From positions 741,001 through 805,000 of the forward strand of contig NZ_CP113948.1 of the NCBI RefSeq assembly GCF_026810365.1: 64,000 bases of DNA, given 5' to 3'. The DNA is from Flavobacterium praedii. GTDB taxonomy: Bacteria > Bacteroidota > Bacteroidia > Flavobacteriales > Flavobacteriaceae. Of the stretch, positions 1 through 9,299 are shown one piece after another; the first letter of the stretch is position 1; every line of letters starts with the position of its first letter. A program made the translations under genes and the position numbers. The notes under the pieces were generated by a model that searched no databases, had not been told where the DNA came from, and worked only from the letters and a program-made list of their open reading frames with translations.

Positions 1-204
1 TTTGGCCAATGCCAATGCCATTTCAAAAGTACCAACTGTATCCATGTTTGCTCCCATGATAGGAACTCCTGACCAAGTTGAGGTACTGTGTAAAAATTTA
101 AATTCCCTCTCCAAAGAAACCTGAGATCGACTCTTTAAAGTAGAGCGTTTGGGTCTAATCATTACATCTTTAAATCCTAATTTAAGTTCGGTTTCTATTC
201 TCAT
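1..204 (-). CDS. guaC: GMP reductase, N-terminal part (runs off window edge)
   Basis: The first 68 codons read on the minus strand begin [20 protein letters not shown] and continue with [16 protein letters not shown]. This is the N-terminal substrate and NADPH-binding part of the IMPDH/GMPR barrel, and the wording is characteristic of GMP reductase rather than IMP dehydrogenase. The enzyme deaminates GMP to IMP reductively with NADPH, for purine salvage. The ATG lies at 204-202. The catalytic cysteine loop and the rest of the protein are outside the window. Confidence 0.88.
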   Translation of the reverse strand, partial: MRIETELKLGFKDVMIRPKRSTLKSRSQVSLEREFKFLHSTSTWSGVPIMGANMDTVGTFEMALALAK

Positions 205-303
205 GATTTTGAAATATGGTTACCTAACAAATGTATTGTTTTATTGAAAAAACTCCGATAAATAGGCGTTAAATATTTATGGTTTTTTCAAGGATTATTT
301 AGA

Positions 304-702
304 TTATAGAGGTGTTTTTTGGTTTTTATGATTATTGAAAAAATGCTTGATAAGATTACTGCCAATTGTTTTAATCGTTTCTGAATGTTTTGAAACCAAA
401 TTAGCTATGGCAAATTGCGCTAGTGTTCCAACTACGCTCTTGATTGCATTGTGAGATCCATCTACCAAGAGTTTTTTAGAAATGAATCCGGTACTTAATC
501 CAATTGCATTACTTACTAAATCATTTTGTATTTCGGGTGAAGTAGTTACTTCGTGAAATACGGTTTTAAAAAGGTTGAAGGGTTTTAAACTTTCAAGAGT
601 AATGTGAAATTGTTCTCTTAGGAGATTCAATTCAGTTTCACATTGTTTTTGTTGTTGAATTATTAATTCATTCAATGAATCCGTTTCGTTTCTGTTTTTC
701 AT
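304..702 (-). CDS. Conserved hypothetical protein of YtxH operon
   Basis: A 132-aa protein that I do not recognise as a named family. The first 40 residues are charged and Gln/Glu-rich, probably helical. A glycine/alanine-containing stretch around residues 65-105 could be an amphipathic or weakly membrane-associated helix, and the tail is basic. It overlaps the stop of the preceding holin-like gene by 4 bp, so it is probably translationally coupled as the last gene of a three-gene operon with a YtxH-domain protein. The context suggests a role in the envelope or stress response, which is inference only. Confidence 0.65.
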   Translation of the reverse strand: MKNRNETDSLNELIIQQQKQCETELNLLREQFHITLESLKPFNLFKTVFHEVTTSPEIQNDLVSNAIGLSTGFISKKLLVDGSHNAIKSVVGTLAQFAIANLVSKHSETIKTIGSNLIKHFFNNHKNQKTPL

Positions 703-1052
703 ACTATTTTCTCTTTGAGTAATTTTTTAATAATAGCATTGCTTACAGGATATTTTAAGCATTGGTTCCGAAAAAGGTGAAGAAATATTGCTAGGAATAA
801 ATAGAAAGCTCCTACAGTAAAATAACCATAAAATGCCTCCCCAAGAAGTTTTCCTATCCATAATGCGACTCCAATGCTGCTCAATAAAACTGAAAATACA
901 ACGGTCATAATAACCACAAGTCTTGAAACTAGAGATGATGCAATATCGGCCGTTTTATCTATGGTATTTAGTCTAAACAATTTTAGGCTAGTTTTGCTAT
1001 ACTCTTCTGCTTGTTCAAAAAGTGTTGTTATAGGCGTTGTATTTTTAGTCAT
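699..1052 (-). CDS. Phage holin superfamily-like membrane protein
   Basis: A 117-aa protein starting MTKNTTPITTLFEQAEEY. An amphipathic N-terminal helix is followed by two hydrophobic segments, roughly residues 40-65 and 75-95, in a hairpin arrangement, and a basic tail. This layout is that of Phage_holin_3_6/YqjE-like membrane proteins, which in Bacteroidota often sit beside YtxH genes. The reading frame extends 21 codons further upstream, but the ATG at 1052 gives the family-like N-terminus and a normal 16-bp spacing to the upstream YtxH stop, so I use that start. Function is probably structural or stress-related in the inner membrane, not phage lysis. Confidence 0.7.
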   Translation of the reverse strand: MTKNTTPITTLFEQAEEYSKTSLKLFRLNTIDKTADIASSLVSRLVVIMTVVFSVLLSSIGVALWIGKLLGEAFYGYFTVGAFYLFLAIFLHLFRNQCLKYPVSNAIIKKLLKEKIV

Positions 1053-1068
1053 ATTAAATTTTTTCTGG

Positions 1069-1353
1069 TTAATAATTTGAAACAATATGATTGGTATTTT
1101 TTTTTGCTTCATCAAATTCTGCTTTCGTATCTTCTGTCAACTCTTGTGCAAATTCTTTTGCATTTTGAAGTTTTTCTGAAATAGAATCAGCAATCTCATT
1201 GTATTTTGATTTTAAATCATCTGCATAATCACTTCCTTTGTCCATGATTTGTTTACGTGTTACAGACCCTTTATCGGGTGCAAAAAGAATTCCTAAAATT
1301 CCACCTATGGCAAGACCTGCCACAGTTCCTAATACTACTTTACTTGTGCTCAT
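1069..1353 (-). CDS. YtxH domain-containing protein
   Basis: A 94-aa protein starting MSTSKVVLGTVAGLAIGGIL. The glycine-rich hydrophobic helix (residues 6-27) followed by FAPDKGSVTRKQI is the YtxH signature (GxxxGxLFAPxxGxxTR). A long charged helical tail rich in Lys, Asp and Glu follows. Members are small membrane-anchored, general-stress-associated proteins of unknown biochemical role. The frame is open 60 codons further upstream, but that extension is AT-rich with no family match, so the ATG at 1353 is preferred. It is the first gene of the operon with the two genes after it on the minus strand. Confidence 0.85.
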   Translation of the reverse strand: MSTSKVVLGTVAGLAIGGILGILFAPDKGSVTRKQIMDKGSDYADDLKSKYNEIADSISEKLQNAKEFAQELTEDTKAEFDEAKKNTNHIVSNY

Positions 1354-1683
1354 AATTATTATATTAAATTGTTTTTTTGTTTGAATATTACTTGTTTTAG
1401 TACAAAATAGGTACAAATTTTTTTCTTTGTGTTTATTGATATAAAACAATTTATCCACTGTAAAGGTGAGGTTCTTAAAGGGATTTTCTTTTATACTATT
1501 TTTATGAAAAGTTGCATGATTTACAGATTGCAAATGAGTTATGTAGGTTTAATGATACACATTTTTAGTGTCTTTGTACCTAAATATGTATGCCTTGAAG
1601 CATATTTTTAAATTCTACTTGTTAATTACGTAGTTTCATATTGACAAAAAAAATAACCTCAAATTTTTAAAAAGTAAAATCAC

Positions 1684-3120
1684 ATGAAAACAACAAAAAA
1701 GTTATTATTATTAATTGGATTAATCACGTTTTGTGGTTGCAAAAACGATTCAAAAACAAAAGTAGAAACAGTTGATTATTCTAGCACCACTGTTTCCGAT
1801 TGTATAGCACCGGCAAGTTGGTTTGTTACGGTAAATAATACCCGAAAAACGCCTGCACCTAATGAAGGTCCAACAAGTGTATTTGCAAATAATGCAACGG
1901 TAAGCAATTGCGATTTTCATCAATGGTCATGGCAAAAGTTTCTATGGCTAACCAATGAGGTAAATGGACGACCACAGTTTATGGATAGTTTGATACAAGT
2001 GTCTTCATCTGGTCAAAAATTAGATCAGAATAAAGGGATTATTTTGACAGATACGGCTCAGGCTAGTTCTACAACGGATATTTTAACAACACCAAATTAT
2101 GTATCAGGTGTTCCACCATCCACTACCGTTTATTATTCAATATTTATGGACAAACTGCTGTATGCTACAATGTTAAAATATGGACCAATAGCCAAAAAAG
2201 ATCCTTCCTCTTTAAAGGATATAACCTTTCCTGTAGGTGCATTAGAACTTAAAACCTCTTGGATAAATGCAAGCGTTCTTAAGGATACAACCTCTTATTA
2301 TATTACTAATGGTCTAATTAATGGGGTAAAAACTAGAGTGGCGCTTTTGGGAATGCACGTGGTGGGTGTTGTAGAGAATCACCCTGAATTTGTATGGGCT
2401 ACTTTTGAACATGAAAATCTTGCTCCTGCGTATGATTGGGCTAAAGCTACTCCAACAACTGATGCAGCAGTAACTAGCACGGTTGATTATCCTTTTTTTA
2501 ACAAAAGTACTACAGCTACCGTTAAGAACATCACTTCTGGAAATGGTGTTTATACCGATGTTTTTTCTGTTTATAAATATGGGGTTCCTGTTGAAAAAGC
2601 AATGAAAGGATCTTTTAATGTTCAGCTTTTCATGGAAACAAGTCAAAATGGTTCAGAGAACTTTAGTAATATTCGTACAATTAATGAAAGTGTAAAGAAA
2701 CAACTGAAAGGGGTTTGGAACAACTATTTCTATAATGGTTCGCTATGGATCAATACCGAAGGATATGTCGGAACTAAATCTCAAGCAGCCTTATTGGACT
2801 CGTTGAGTTACAAGCTTTCGAAATCTGAACCTGGAAAATTAGCCAGAGGTTCTGTTGCAGCATATAATATTACTATGGAAACGTATGTTCAGGTAGGATT
2901 TGGAAAACCATCTTCTATACATGGAACTACAGTGGGTAATCTCGTGAATTGCTTCTCTTGCCACAACACATCTTCCGAAAACACAGTTTCGCCACTTTTT
3001 ATTAGTCATGTATTTACGGGTTATGTACAAAGTTTGAATGGATTGAACAAAAAGGAAATCAAACAACAACATGTTAATGAAATCAATAAACAATATCTGT
3101 TGCGTTTGAAAGGAATTTAA
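1684..3120 (+). CDS. Lipoprotein with single CxxCH (haem c-type) motif
   Basis: A 478-aa protein with an N-terminal lipoprotein signal (MKTTKKLLLLIGLITFCGC, lipid-acceptor Cys at about 20). I do not recognise the body of the protein. Near the C-terminus is NCFSCHNTSS, a single CxxCH motif that could bind one covalent c-type haem. There is a paired Cys at about residue 39 and a WQKFLWLTNE segment in the first third. Similar Bacteroidota proteins are annotated as hypothetical or cytochrome-c-like. It is transcribed divergently from the YtxH operon and is followed by a strong terminator, so it is monocistronic. A role in periplasmic electron transfer is possible but not shown. Confidence 0.75.
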   Translation: MKTTKKLLLLIGLITFCGCKNDSKTKVETVDYSSTTVSDCIAPASWFVTVNNTRKTPAPNEGPTSVFANNATVSNCDFHQWSWQKFLWLTNEVNGRPQFMDSLIQVSSSGQKLDQNKGIILTDTAQASSTTDILTTPNYVSGVPPSTTVYYSIFMDKLLYATMLKYGPIAKKDPSSLKDITFPVGALELKTSWINASVLKDTTSYYITNGLINGVKTRVALLGMHVVGVVENHPEFVWATFEHENLAPAYDWAKATPTTDAAVTSTVDYPFFNKSTTATVKNITSGNGVYTDVFSVYKYGVPVEKAMKGSFNVQLFMETSQNGSENFSNIRTINESVKKQLKGVWNNYFYNGSLWINTEGYVGTKSQAALLDSLSYKLSKSEPGKLARGSVAAYNITMETYVQVGFGKPSSIHGTTVGNLVNCFSCHNTSSENTVSPLFISHVFTGYVQSLNGLNKKEIKQQHVNEINKQYLLRLKGI

Positions 3121-3175
3121 AGCAATTGAATTAAGCCTTTATTTTTTCTAAATTCTGGTTTAAATTCAAAACACA

Positions 3176-3204
3176 AAACCACAGCAAAAGTCTGTGGTTT
3201 TTTT
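3176..3204 (+). terminator. Rho-independent terminator
   Basis: The 9-bp stem AAACCACAG/CTGTGGTTT with a 7-nt loop is followed by a T run. It lies 56 bp after the stop of the CxxCH lipoprotein gene. Confidence 0.85.
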
Positions 3205-3307
3205 GTGCTTTGTATTTATTAGGCTATTTTCTAATTTCAAAAGCTTTGCTTGCAGAATAGTATTGTTTTGTAAAAGTATTTGTAAACTCAAAAGCTTTAT
3301 CTGATAA

Positions 3308-3338
3308 AATAAAAAAGCAACCCTTTATGAGTTGCTTT
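3308..3338 (-). terminator. Rho-independent terminator (minus strand)
   Basis: The stem AAAGCAAC/GTTGCTTT is followed on the minus strand by a T run. It ends the transcript of the Tat-signal gene that stops at 3458. Confidence 0.75.
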
Positions 3339-3457
3339 ACATATATTCTGAAACCATCTGGTTTATGTTTTCAATAACGAAAATAAGTTTAAACCATAGA
3401 ATTAAAAACCGAATTATTGTTTCAAAATGGATTCTATGTTACAAACGATGTTTCTAA

Positions 3458-3811
3458 TTAGATTTCTTTGGTCATTCGCTCAAGTGATAATTTATAGATC
3501 ACGGCAAAAACACCGTCTTTCATGAATTCATTAAGTTTTGGTTTAAATTCTTCAGCCATTTCGGTAATTGCAATCATCTTTTTATTGTTTTCACGATTTT
3601 CTGGTTCCGTTTTTCGAACCCTAATTACTTCAATGAATTCATCCATCCATTTTTCATGGAGAATAATAAATTCTTTTTGTTCGCTAGTTAATTTTTTGAT
3701 CTCAGTTTGATCCAAATGGGATGCAAAACTGCTAGGACTGATTAATGTTGCTCCTGTTGTCAAACCTAGGAATTTGAAAAAATTTCTTCTATTGGATTTT
3801 GAATCTAGCAT
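3458..3811 (-). CDS. Twin-arginine signal hypothetical protein
   Basis: A 117-aa protein whose N-terminus (SNRRNFFKFLG, then a hydrophobic stretch ending PSSFASH) is a Tat signal with the RR pair at residues 8-9. The mature part, about 85 residues, is a charged helical domain (EFIILHEKWMDEFIEVIRVR) with no cofactor motif that I recognise. It is monocistronic, with its own terminator at about 3310-3338. The short mature domain after a Tat leader suggests a protein that folds in the cytoplasm, perhaps with a partner, before export. Function unknown. Confidence 0.7.
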   Translation of the reverse strand: MLDSKSNRRNFFKFLGLTTGATLISPSSFASHLDQTEIKKLTSEQKEFIILHEKWMDEFIEVIRVRKTEPENRENNKKMIAITEMAEEFKPKLNEFMKDGVFAVIYKLSLERMTKEI

Positions 3812-4030
3812 ATGAAATGATTTTTAATGAATAAAATAAACATAAAGATATACTGTTTCTATGACAAATAGATGAAATTGTTAAAAATAATTTTTAAAAT
3901 ATTGAGCAACAGTACAATTAAGAACAGCTAAAAGCAGATTATCTCGATTTATAAAAAGGCAACAATCTATTGAAAAAAAATAGATAGGGTACACTTTGCG
4001 GACTGTAATATAAAACTTTATAATCTGAGA

Positions 4031-4678
4031 TTACAAAATCTGAATTAAATCCAAAGGATGATTTACTACTTGTTTTGCACCATTTTCAATCAATTCTTCT
4101 TTTGGTCGATAGCCCCAAGAAACGCCCACTGCAAACATATTGGCATTAGTGGCCGTTTGCATATCAATACCAGAATCACCTACGAAAATTATTTCTTCTG
4201 GTTTTAGTCCCATGCTTTTGCTTATTACCAAAGCTTCGGTGGGATTGGGTTTTTTGAGTGATTCAGTGGTTAATCCCACTGCAGAATCAAAATAGTTAGG
4301 AAACAAAGCAGCCGTGATTTTCTTGGTTAGTTCGTCCGATTTATTAGAGAACACGCCCATTTTCATATTATTCGAAATTAAATAATTCAATAATTCGATT
4401 ATTCCTTCATACGATGTTGTTTTATGAGTACAAGCATCACGGTATTCTTCAATCATTAAACGGTAACAGCTCTCAATACTTTTTTCATCCTTATGTGTTG
4501 TTGGTAGTGATTTGCTAACCAAATTACGTAAACCACTACCAATGAAATATTGATAAGCATCATAACTATGAGTAGGGTAGTTGAGGTCTTGAAGCACGCT
4601 ATTCATAGCATCTGCAATGTCTTCCAATGAATTTACTAATGTTCCGTCTAAGTCAAAAATAACTCCTTTAAACTTCAT
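4031..4678 (-). CDS. gph: HAD family hydrolase, phosphoglycolate phosphatase-like
   Basis: A 215-aa HAD enzyme. Motif I is FDLDGTLVNS with the catalytic Asp9/Asp11 pair. Motif II is the SNK at 111-113, motif III the KKPNP lysine at about 142-143, and motif IV is GDSGID with acidic residues 168 and 172. The helical cap lies between residues 15 and 85. The length and YRPKEELIENGA near the C-terminus match the Gph subgroup, which dephosphorylates 2-phosphoglycolate, although substrate range within this subgroup is broad. The gene stands alone on the minus strand. Confidence 0.8.
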   Translation of the reverse strand: MKFKGVIFDLDGTLVNSLEDIADAMNSVLQDLNYPTHSYDAYQYFIGSGLRNLVSKSLPTTHKDEKSIESCYRLMIEEYRDACTHKTTSYEGIIELLNYLISNNMKMGVFSNKSDELTKKITAALFPNYFDSAVGLTTESLKKPNPTEALVISKSMGLKPEEIIFVGDSGIDMQTATNANMFAVGVSWGYRPKEELIENGAKQVVNHPLDLIQIL

Positions 4679-4797
4679 TTTTTGTTTTTTAATTTATAGA
4701 AAGAAGAGCCATTTCAATTCTTGTTTGGGGAATTTCTCAAAGTTACGGATATTGATTATCTTCTTGGAAAGTAAAGCAAGTTTAATCCCGTTTTGTT

Positions 4798-5397
4798 TTA
4801 TATAGTTTCAATTACATTCTCTAGAGATCTTCTGGTTTTTGGTGTTACTTCGATTCGGTTAAAATCATCTTCGGAACCATAACCTACCGCCATTGCAAAA
4901 AGTGGTTTGTATGTTGACATTTGGAGAATATCGTGGTATTTATCCGTTTCTATACCTTCCATCGCAGTTGAATCAAGGCCAAGTGCTGCACTAGCCGTCA
5001 AACCAACCCCCAATGCAATATATACTTGTTTGGAAAACCATGTCTTCAAATCAGCTTCTGGCATATTGGCTTTAATTTGATTGTACCAGTCCTTTCTAGC
5101 TTGTGGAAATTCCTTGTCGACCACTTTTTGAAAAGCATCCAAATCATCCACAACACTAAACACCACTAATAGTTTGGCTTGATTTATTTTTTCTTCATTG
5201 TGCATGGAAACGGAAGCTAATTTTGCTTTAATTTCTGGATTTTGGACAAATGTAAATTTCCAAGGTTGGATATTTATTGAAGAAGGAGTGAGTCGCAAAA
5301 TGGCTTTCAAATCCTCAATTTTTTCTTGTGGTATTTCTTTGTCAGCGTTGTATTTCTTTGCGGTATATCTTTTTTGTATTAATTCTAAAATATTCAT
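4798..5397 (-). CDS. NAD(P)H-dependent nitroreductase family protein
   Basis: A 199-aa FMN-dependent oxidoreductase. The N-terminal RYTAKKYNADKEIP and LTPSSINIQPWKF segments are the phosphate- and flavin-contacting motifs of the nitroreductase fold, and FAMAVGYGSEDDFNRIEVTPKTRR is the usual C-terminal signature of the NfsB/dihydropteridine reductase group. The protein probably acts as a cytoplasmic dimer reducing quinones or nitroaromatics with NAD(P)H. Its physiological substrate cannot be told from the sequence. No operon partner is evident. Confidence 0.85.
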   Translation of the reverse strand: MNILELIQKRYTAKKYNADKEIPQEKIEDLKAILRLTPSSINIQPWKFTFVQNPEIKAKLASVSMHNEEKINQAKLLVVFSVVDDLDAFQKVVDKEFPQARKDWYNQIKANMPEADLKTWFSKQVYIALGVGLTASAALGLDSTAMEGIETDKYHDILQMSTYKPLFAMAVGYGSEDDFNRIEVTPKTRRSLENVIETI

Positions 5398-5580
5398 GGC
5401 TGTATTTTTTTGTTGATTTCTATAGTAGTTATTACAGTTACAAAGTTAACCTAATACATTGGTAGTACGTACATTTTTAAAAATAGAAATAACCAAAATT
5501 GACAGAACAATTGGAATGATCAAGGATTGTAAATTTACAGTAGTTATAGGTGTTTTTTTTTTTTTTGGTATTTGTATAAT

Positions 5581-7290
5581 TTAAAATGAATATCTCGCAA
5601 AAATAGACAAGCAGTACCAGTTTTTAGTATCGGATACATTATCTTTTATAGCTCCTCCTGGAAGTGTATAAGCTGTATTCAAATGGAAGTACCAATTGCT
5701 GGAATGAAAATATTTAAAAGTTAGATTGTACTCTGTTCCGTAAAAATTGGATTGAAGTGTAGATAAAGCCGGATTTCCTCCAATATTATTTTTTTCAGCC
5801 GCATAAAAAAGCCAAAACTGTCCTACCAATTGTGTTTTTTTTAATGGTTTATAAACAATTTGCAAACGGTGGCTTATTTCATTACTGTTTTGTACAATCT
5901 TATACATGTTAGATCCTTGTACCCATTGCTCGCCATTTCCTCCTGTATAGAGTTGGTCCCAACGATTATAGGAAGCAGTATTGGCATCATCACCACTAAA
6001 ATAAGCATATCGATAACTAACTGTAGGAGCACCTTTAGAATTGATAAAACTCCAACCAAGCTCTCCATAATAGGCCAAAGCTTTCATATCAAAATTAGGA
6101 TTACGCTGATAACCAACCTCCGTTTTGTAAAACAAGCCACCACCTTCTCCCGTTGATTTGAAAAAGCGAGCATTGTAAACCTGAAGTCCGTCACGTTTAT
6201 GCACTGTTCCATCAGGCATGTAGTAATTGAAATTTGAATCTGAAACATTCAGATAACTTAAGCCTAGGATTCCATTTTTTTTGTTTTTCAATTGAAGGTT
6301 TATTCCTTTTATTGTTGTTTTACTATCCAAAATATCAAGTTCATTTGGTCTTAAGCTAAAACCTTGCAGTAGTATTTTGTCATAAACAATATCTGCAGTA
6401 AATAATTCTTTTCCTGCCCATCGCGGGTTTAGTTGTAAAGAAGCCCGATCATATCCATTCATTGAAGTATTAACAATTAACCAACCATCACCCAGAGTAA
6501 ATTGCTTACGACCATAACACAAGTTGTATTTATATGCTTTGTCATTATTTGTGCGGCCACCACCCACAAAACCCACAAAAGCCTCTTCAACATCACCATA
6601 AATTCTTGATTTGTCAGTAAAAAGTTCGTTACCTGCCGAGAAGGACACCAGATAATTTACGCCACCATAGAGATGGATGTTTGCTTTTGGAATAACTTTT
6701 GCAATTCCATAAATACCGGCACTGGCAAACCCTTCGAGCCATGCAGTATAGCCATCTCCCACAGGTTTTTCGGCTAATGGATTACCGTTCGTCAGCTGTT
6801 CGGGTTGAGAAAACCACGCATTATCATTAGAATATACCATTTCGGAGGCGGCAGATTTTAGTGTCACAAATACATTTTCGGTATTATAAAGTACTGGAAA
6901 AAGATTTTTATCCTTGGCAACATTTACTTTGTTGGCATCTTGGTCTGTAACCGGAATCAACTTAACATTTATGGTTAACTCTACTGCATTTTGGGAGGAG
7001 GTTGTCACCAAAGGCGATGCTTTCTCGACAAAAGGCAATAGGTTAATTTTTGAGATGTTATAAGAGGTAAGGAAACTATTAAATTGTGTTTGTGTACTTA
7101 CGGCAAATGTGTCTTCAATTACTCTTGTATATGCAGCATAAAGTGTAGTATCAACAGGTTGGTTCTCATATACAAAATGTATGGATTGTATGTTTGTACC
7201 TTCGTAGATTGATATCGGGTTATTGGACTGAGCAAAAGAATAGGTACTTATTATAATCGATAATAAGCACCCTTTTATTAGTTTCTTCAT
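5581..7290 (-). CDS. Outer-membrane beta-barrel (porin/alginate-export-like)
   Basis: A 569-aa protein with a Sec signal peptide (MKKLIKGCLLSIIISTYSFAQ). Alternating hydrophobic strands rich in Tyr, Gly and Asn continue to a terminal aromatic residue (IFARYSF), the usual beta-signal for Bam-mediated insertion into the outer membrane. The N-terminal 150 residues look like a periplasmic domain, and the barrel runs from about residue 190 onward. It resembles the alginate-export/porin group, but I cannot name a substrate. It lies 12 bp downstream of the exported SDR gene, so the two probably form an operon and act on the same compound. Confidence 0.7.
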   Translation of the reverse strand: MKKLIKGCLLSIIISTYSFAQSNNPISIYEGTNIQSIHFVYENQPVDTTLYAAYTRVIEDTFAVSTQTQFNSFLTSYNISKINLLPFVEKASPLVTTSSQNAVELTINVKLIPVTDQDANKVNVAKDKNLFPVLYNTENVFVTLKSAASEMVYSNDNAWFSQPEQLTNGNPLAEKPVGDGYTAWLEGFASAGIYGIAKVIPKANIHLYGGVNYLVSFSAGNELFTDKSRIYGDVEEAFVGFVGGGRTNNDKAYKYNLCYGRKQFTLGDGWLIVNTSMNGYDRASLQLNPRWAGKELFTADIVYDKILLQGFSLRPNELDILDSKTTIKGINLQLKNKKNGILGLSYLNVSDSNFNYYMPDGTVHKRDGLQVYNARFFKSTGEGGGLFYKTEVGYQRNPNFDMKALAYYGELGWSFINSKGAPTVSYRYAYFSGDDANTASYNRWDQLYTGGNGEQWVQGSNMYKIVQNSNEISHRLQIVYKPLKKTQLVGQFWLFYAAEKNNIGGNPALSTLQSNFYGTEYNLTFKYFHSSNWYFHLNTAYTLPGGAIKDNVSDTKNWYCLSIFARYSF

Positions 7291-7302
7291 ATATTTTATG
7301 AT

Positions 7303-8298
7303 TTAAAAATCAGTCCATCCTCCATCTGTAGCCATTATGGTTCCAGTAAGAGCTGAAGATTCGTCTGAGAGAAGGTATAGAATATTTGAAGCTTGTTCCC
7401 AAGGGTAAGATCCTCTATGTTCTGAGTCGCAATATTTAAGAAGACTCATCGTTTTTATGGCTCCCATTCCAAATCCCTCACCAGCAGCAACTGTAGCTTT
7501 TACAAATTTCCCTGCACGATCGACCATTGGTGTTTGGGTTTCTGCCATATTAACAGAATTTACTCTAATGCCATAAGGCGCATAATCAATGGCAGCATTG
7601 CGTGTTAACCCATTTACCGCGTGTTTGCTGGCAACATAAGCAGGGTTTCCAGATAAACCAGTCATACCCGCAATAGAACCTACAAGCACCACAGAGCCTC
7701 CATTATTTTGTTTCAGTAATTGAGTTAAGGTAGAACGTAAAGATTTAAAAGTACCAGCGGCATTCGTTTTGAACGTATTATCCCAGTATTCATCGGTTGC
7801 ATCTGTTATAGAGGCAGGCATGAGTGCTCTTTGTTCTTTGTTGAATTCAAATTCAGTACCCGAAAATACGCCATCCATGACACCGGCATTGAGACAAGCA
7901 TAATCTACTTTACCAAATTTTTCAACGGCTACTTGAATCATTCGATCACAATCTGCCGCAATTTGAATGTTTCCTTTCACAAAAACTATTTTTCCACCAC
8001 TTTTTGCATTCACTTTGTTGATAGAGTCAGAAACTTGTTGTCCTAATTCTTGAAGCCAGTCCATAATCACTACATTCGCTCCTTCTTTGACCGCACGTAT
8101 GGCAGTCCATTTACCAATTCCGCGGGCACCACCAGTAATGATAATTGTTTTTCCTTTAAAACGGTTAGGGATGAAATAGTCTTTGTCAAGACGCGTAACA
8201 TTTCGTTTTTGTGGTTTTGTTGCATTTTGAGCATTTGCTGACACCGCAAAAAACAATGCTACAGTAGCTGCGCAAACCAATGAGTTTAGTGTTTTCAT
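7303..8298 (-). CDS. SDR family oxidoreductase with signal peptide
   Basis: A 331-aa classical short-chain dehydrogenase. The nucleotide-binding TGGARGIG is at about residues 55-62, NAG at 137-139, the catalytic Ser at 208 and the YxxxK pair at 221/225, so all key residues are present. Unusually, the first 23 residues form a clean Sec signal (hydrophobic core, then SANA before Gln24), followed by a linker before the Rossmann fold. That predicts a periplasmic or envelope location, where NAD(P)H would have to stay tightly bound, as in glucose-fructose oxidoreductase-type enzymes. It is the first gene of a two-gene operon with an outer-membrane barrel. Confidence 0.85.
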   Translation of the reverse strand: MKTLNSLVCAATVALFFAVSANAQNATKPQKRNVTRLDKDYFIPNRFKGKTIIITGGARGIGKWTAIRAVKEGANVVIMDWLQELGQQVSDSINKVNAKSGGKIVFVKGNIQIAADCDRMIQVAVEKFGKVDYACLNAGVMDGVFSGTEFEFNKEQRALMPASITDATDEYWDNTFKTNAAGTFKSLRSTLTQLLKQNNGGSVVLVGSIAGMTGLSGNPAYVASKHAVNGLTRNAAIDYAPYGIRVNSVNMAETQTPMVDRAGKFVKATVAAGEGFGMGAIKTMSLLKYCDSEHRGSYPWEQASNILYLLSDESSALTGTIMATDGGWTDF

Positions 8299-8914
8299 AA
8301 TACCATTTTTTTTTGAATTAATAATTGTAAGTATCTAAATAATAAAGTCTTATTTTTTTGTTTCTGTTAAATGTTTTAATCAGAATATTAATTTTTTAAT
8401 AAAATTAATATTTTATTTTAGTATTTATAGTTTTGATTTACAATTTTTTTCAAAATTTTCATAAGGTTCTTCTTTGTAATGTTTTCTGGATTATCGAATC
8501 GTTTGTGACTTATATTTTGTAGAGTAGAGATTATTTTTTAATTTAAGTAGTCACTCATTGGAAATAAGCAACAAAAAACTTGAATAGGTGAGTGCGAATT
8601 GTAGTTTATCTTTCCCCAATTATTGACTTAATAAACATCTAAGAGTTAAATGGTAGCAGAATTGAATTCCTATCTTGAGAGGGGTTAGGGGAATGTTTTC
8701 TTTAAAATATAAATACTTTATTTTGATACTGTTGCTCAAAAGTATTTACATTAATTTAAACCAACAGGAAATATTGTACTTACTATTTAAGTAAGTAACT
8801 CGATATCTTTATAAAAGAAACTGATTAACATTCCGAATGAATTCTAAATATATTCACGGAAAAAAATCGGGAAACTTTACCTAGCGGTAGTGTTCCTTAG
8901 TAGTAATCAAGATA
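8299..8914. other. AT-rich intergenic stretch with no recognised feature
   Basis: About 600 bp upstream of the exported SDR gene. I see no coding frame, strong hairpin or recognisable promoter box here. Confidence 0.5.
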
Positions 8915-9061
8915 TCCGATAACCGTAACACCTCATCCGAAGCAGCTAATTACTTGACCGAAGATTAAAAATGGCATTCAGAAGCATGTAACAGGCTATC
9001 CGAAGCATACAACAGGCAATCCGAAGCTTGTATCAGGCGTTCCGAAGCGCTCATCAGGGCA
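8915..9061. repeat. 21-bp tandem array (TCCGAAGC units), seven copies
   Basis: Units start at 8915, 8936, 8957, 8978, 8999, 9020 and 9041, exactly 21 bp apart. The conserved core is TCCGAAGC followed by a variable 5 bp and CAGGC. The first three units are degenerate and the last three nearly identical in the core. The longest open frame through the array has no start codon and is cut by TAA just before the fourth unit, so this is probably not coding. Confidence 0.85.
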
Positions 9062-9165
9062 TTATTTTTTCTTTGGATGCCCTATTTTGCTGGGCGTAGC
9101 ATAAAAAGGGTTGAAATGAATAAAATGTACGTTTTTATGTTTGTGATTTTTATGATCTATATCCT

Positions 9166-9299
9166 GATAGCGGATTTGCAATCCGTGCCCACAAAGTATA
9201 TAGACACTGGATATTGATAAAAGATTAAATTATTTTAAAAGTAGAAAAAGAAGTTGGGTTTTAGAATAGGAACGGGCACGGATTGCAAATCCGCCTATC
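9166..9299. repeat. Inverted-repeat element (MITE-like), copy 1
   Basis: The left arm 9166-9190 (GATAGCGGATTTGCAATCCG then TGCCC) is the reverse complement of the right arm 9274-9299, apart from one inserted base. About 83 bp of AT-rich sequence lies between the arms. A degenerate second copy is at 12833-12944. No transposase is present, so it would need help from elsewhere to move. Confidence 0.8.

Noticed and set aside
699..1052. Phage holin or lysis function
   Set aside because: The gene is in an operon with a YtxH stress-type protein and no endolysin, so an envelope role is more likely than phage lysis.
5553..5566. T14 homopolymer after the barrel gene as a phase-variation tract
   Set aside because: It lies 15 bp beyond the stop codon of a minus-strand gene and outside any coding frame. 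It is more likely part of a weak terminator or neutral.
8915..9061. CRISPR array
   Set aside because: The repeats are contiguous 21-bp units with no unique spacers, and no cas genes are present. The same applies to 10183-10500.
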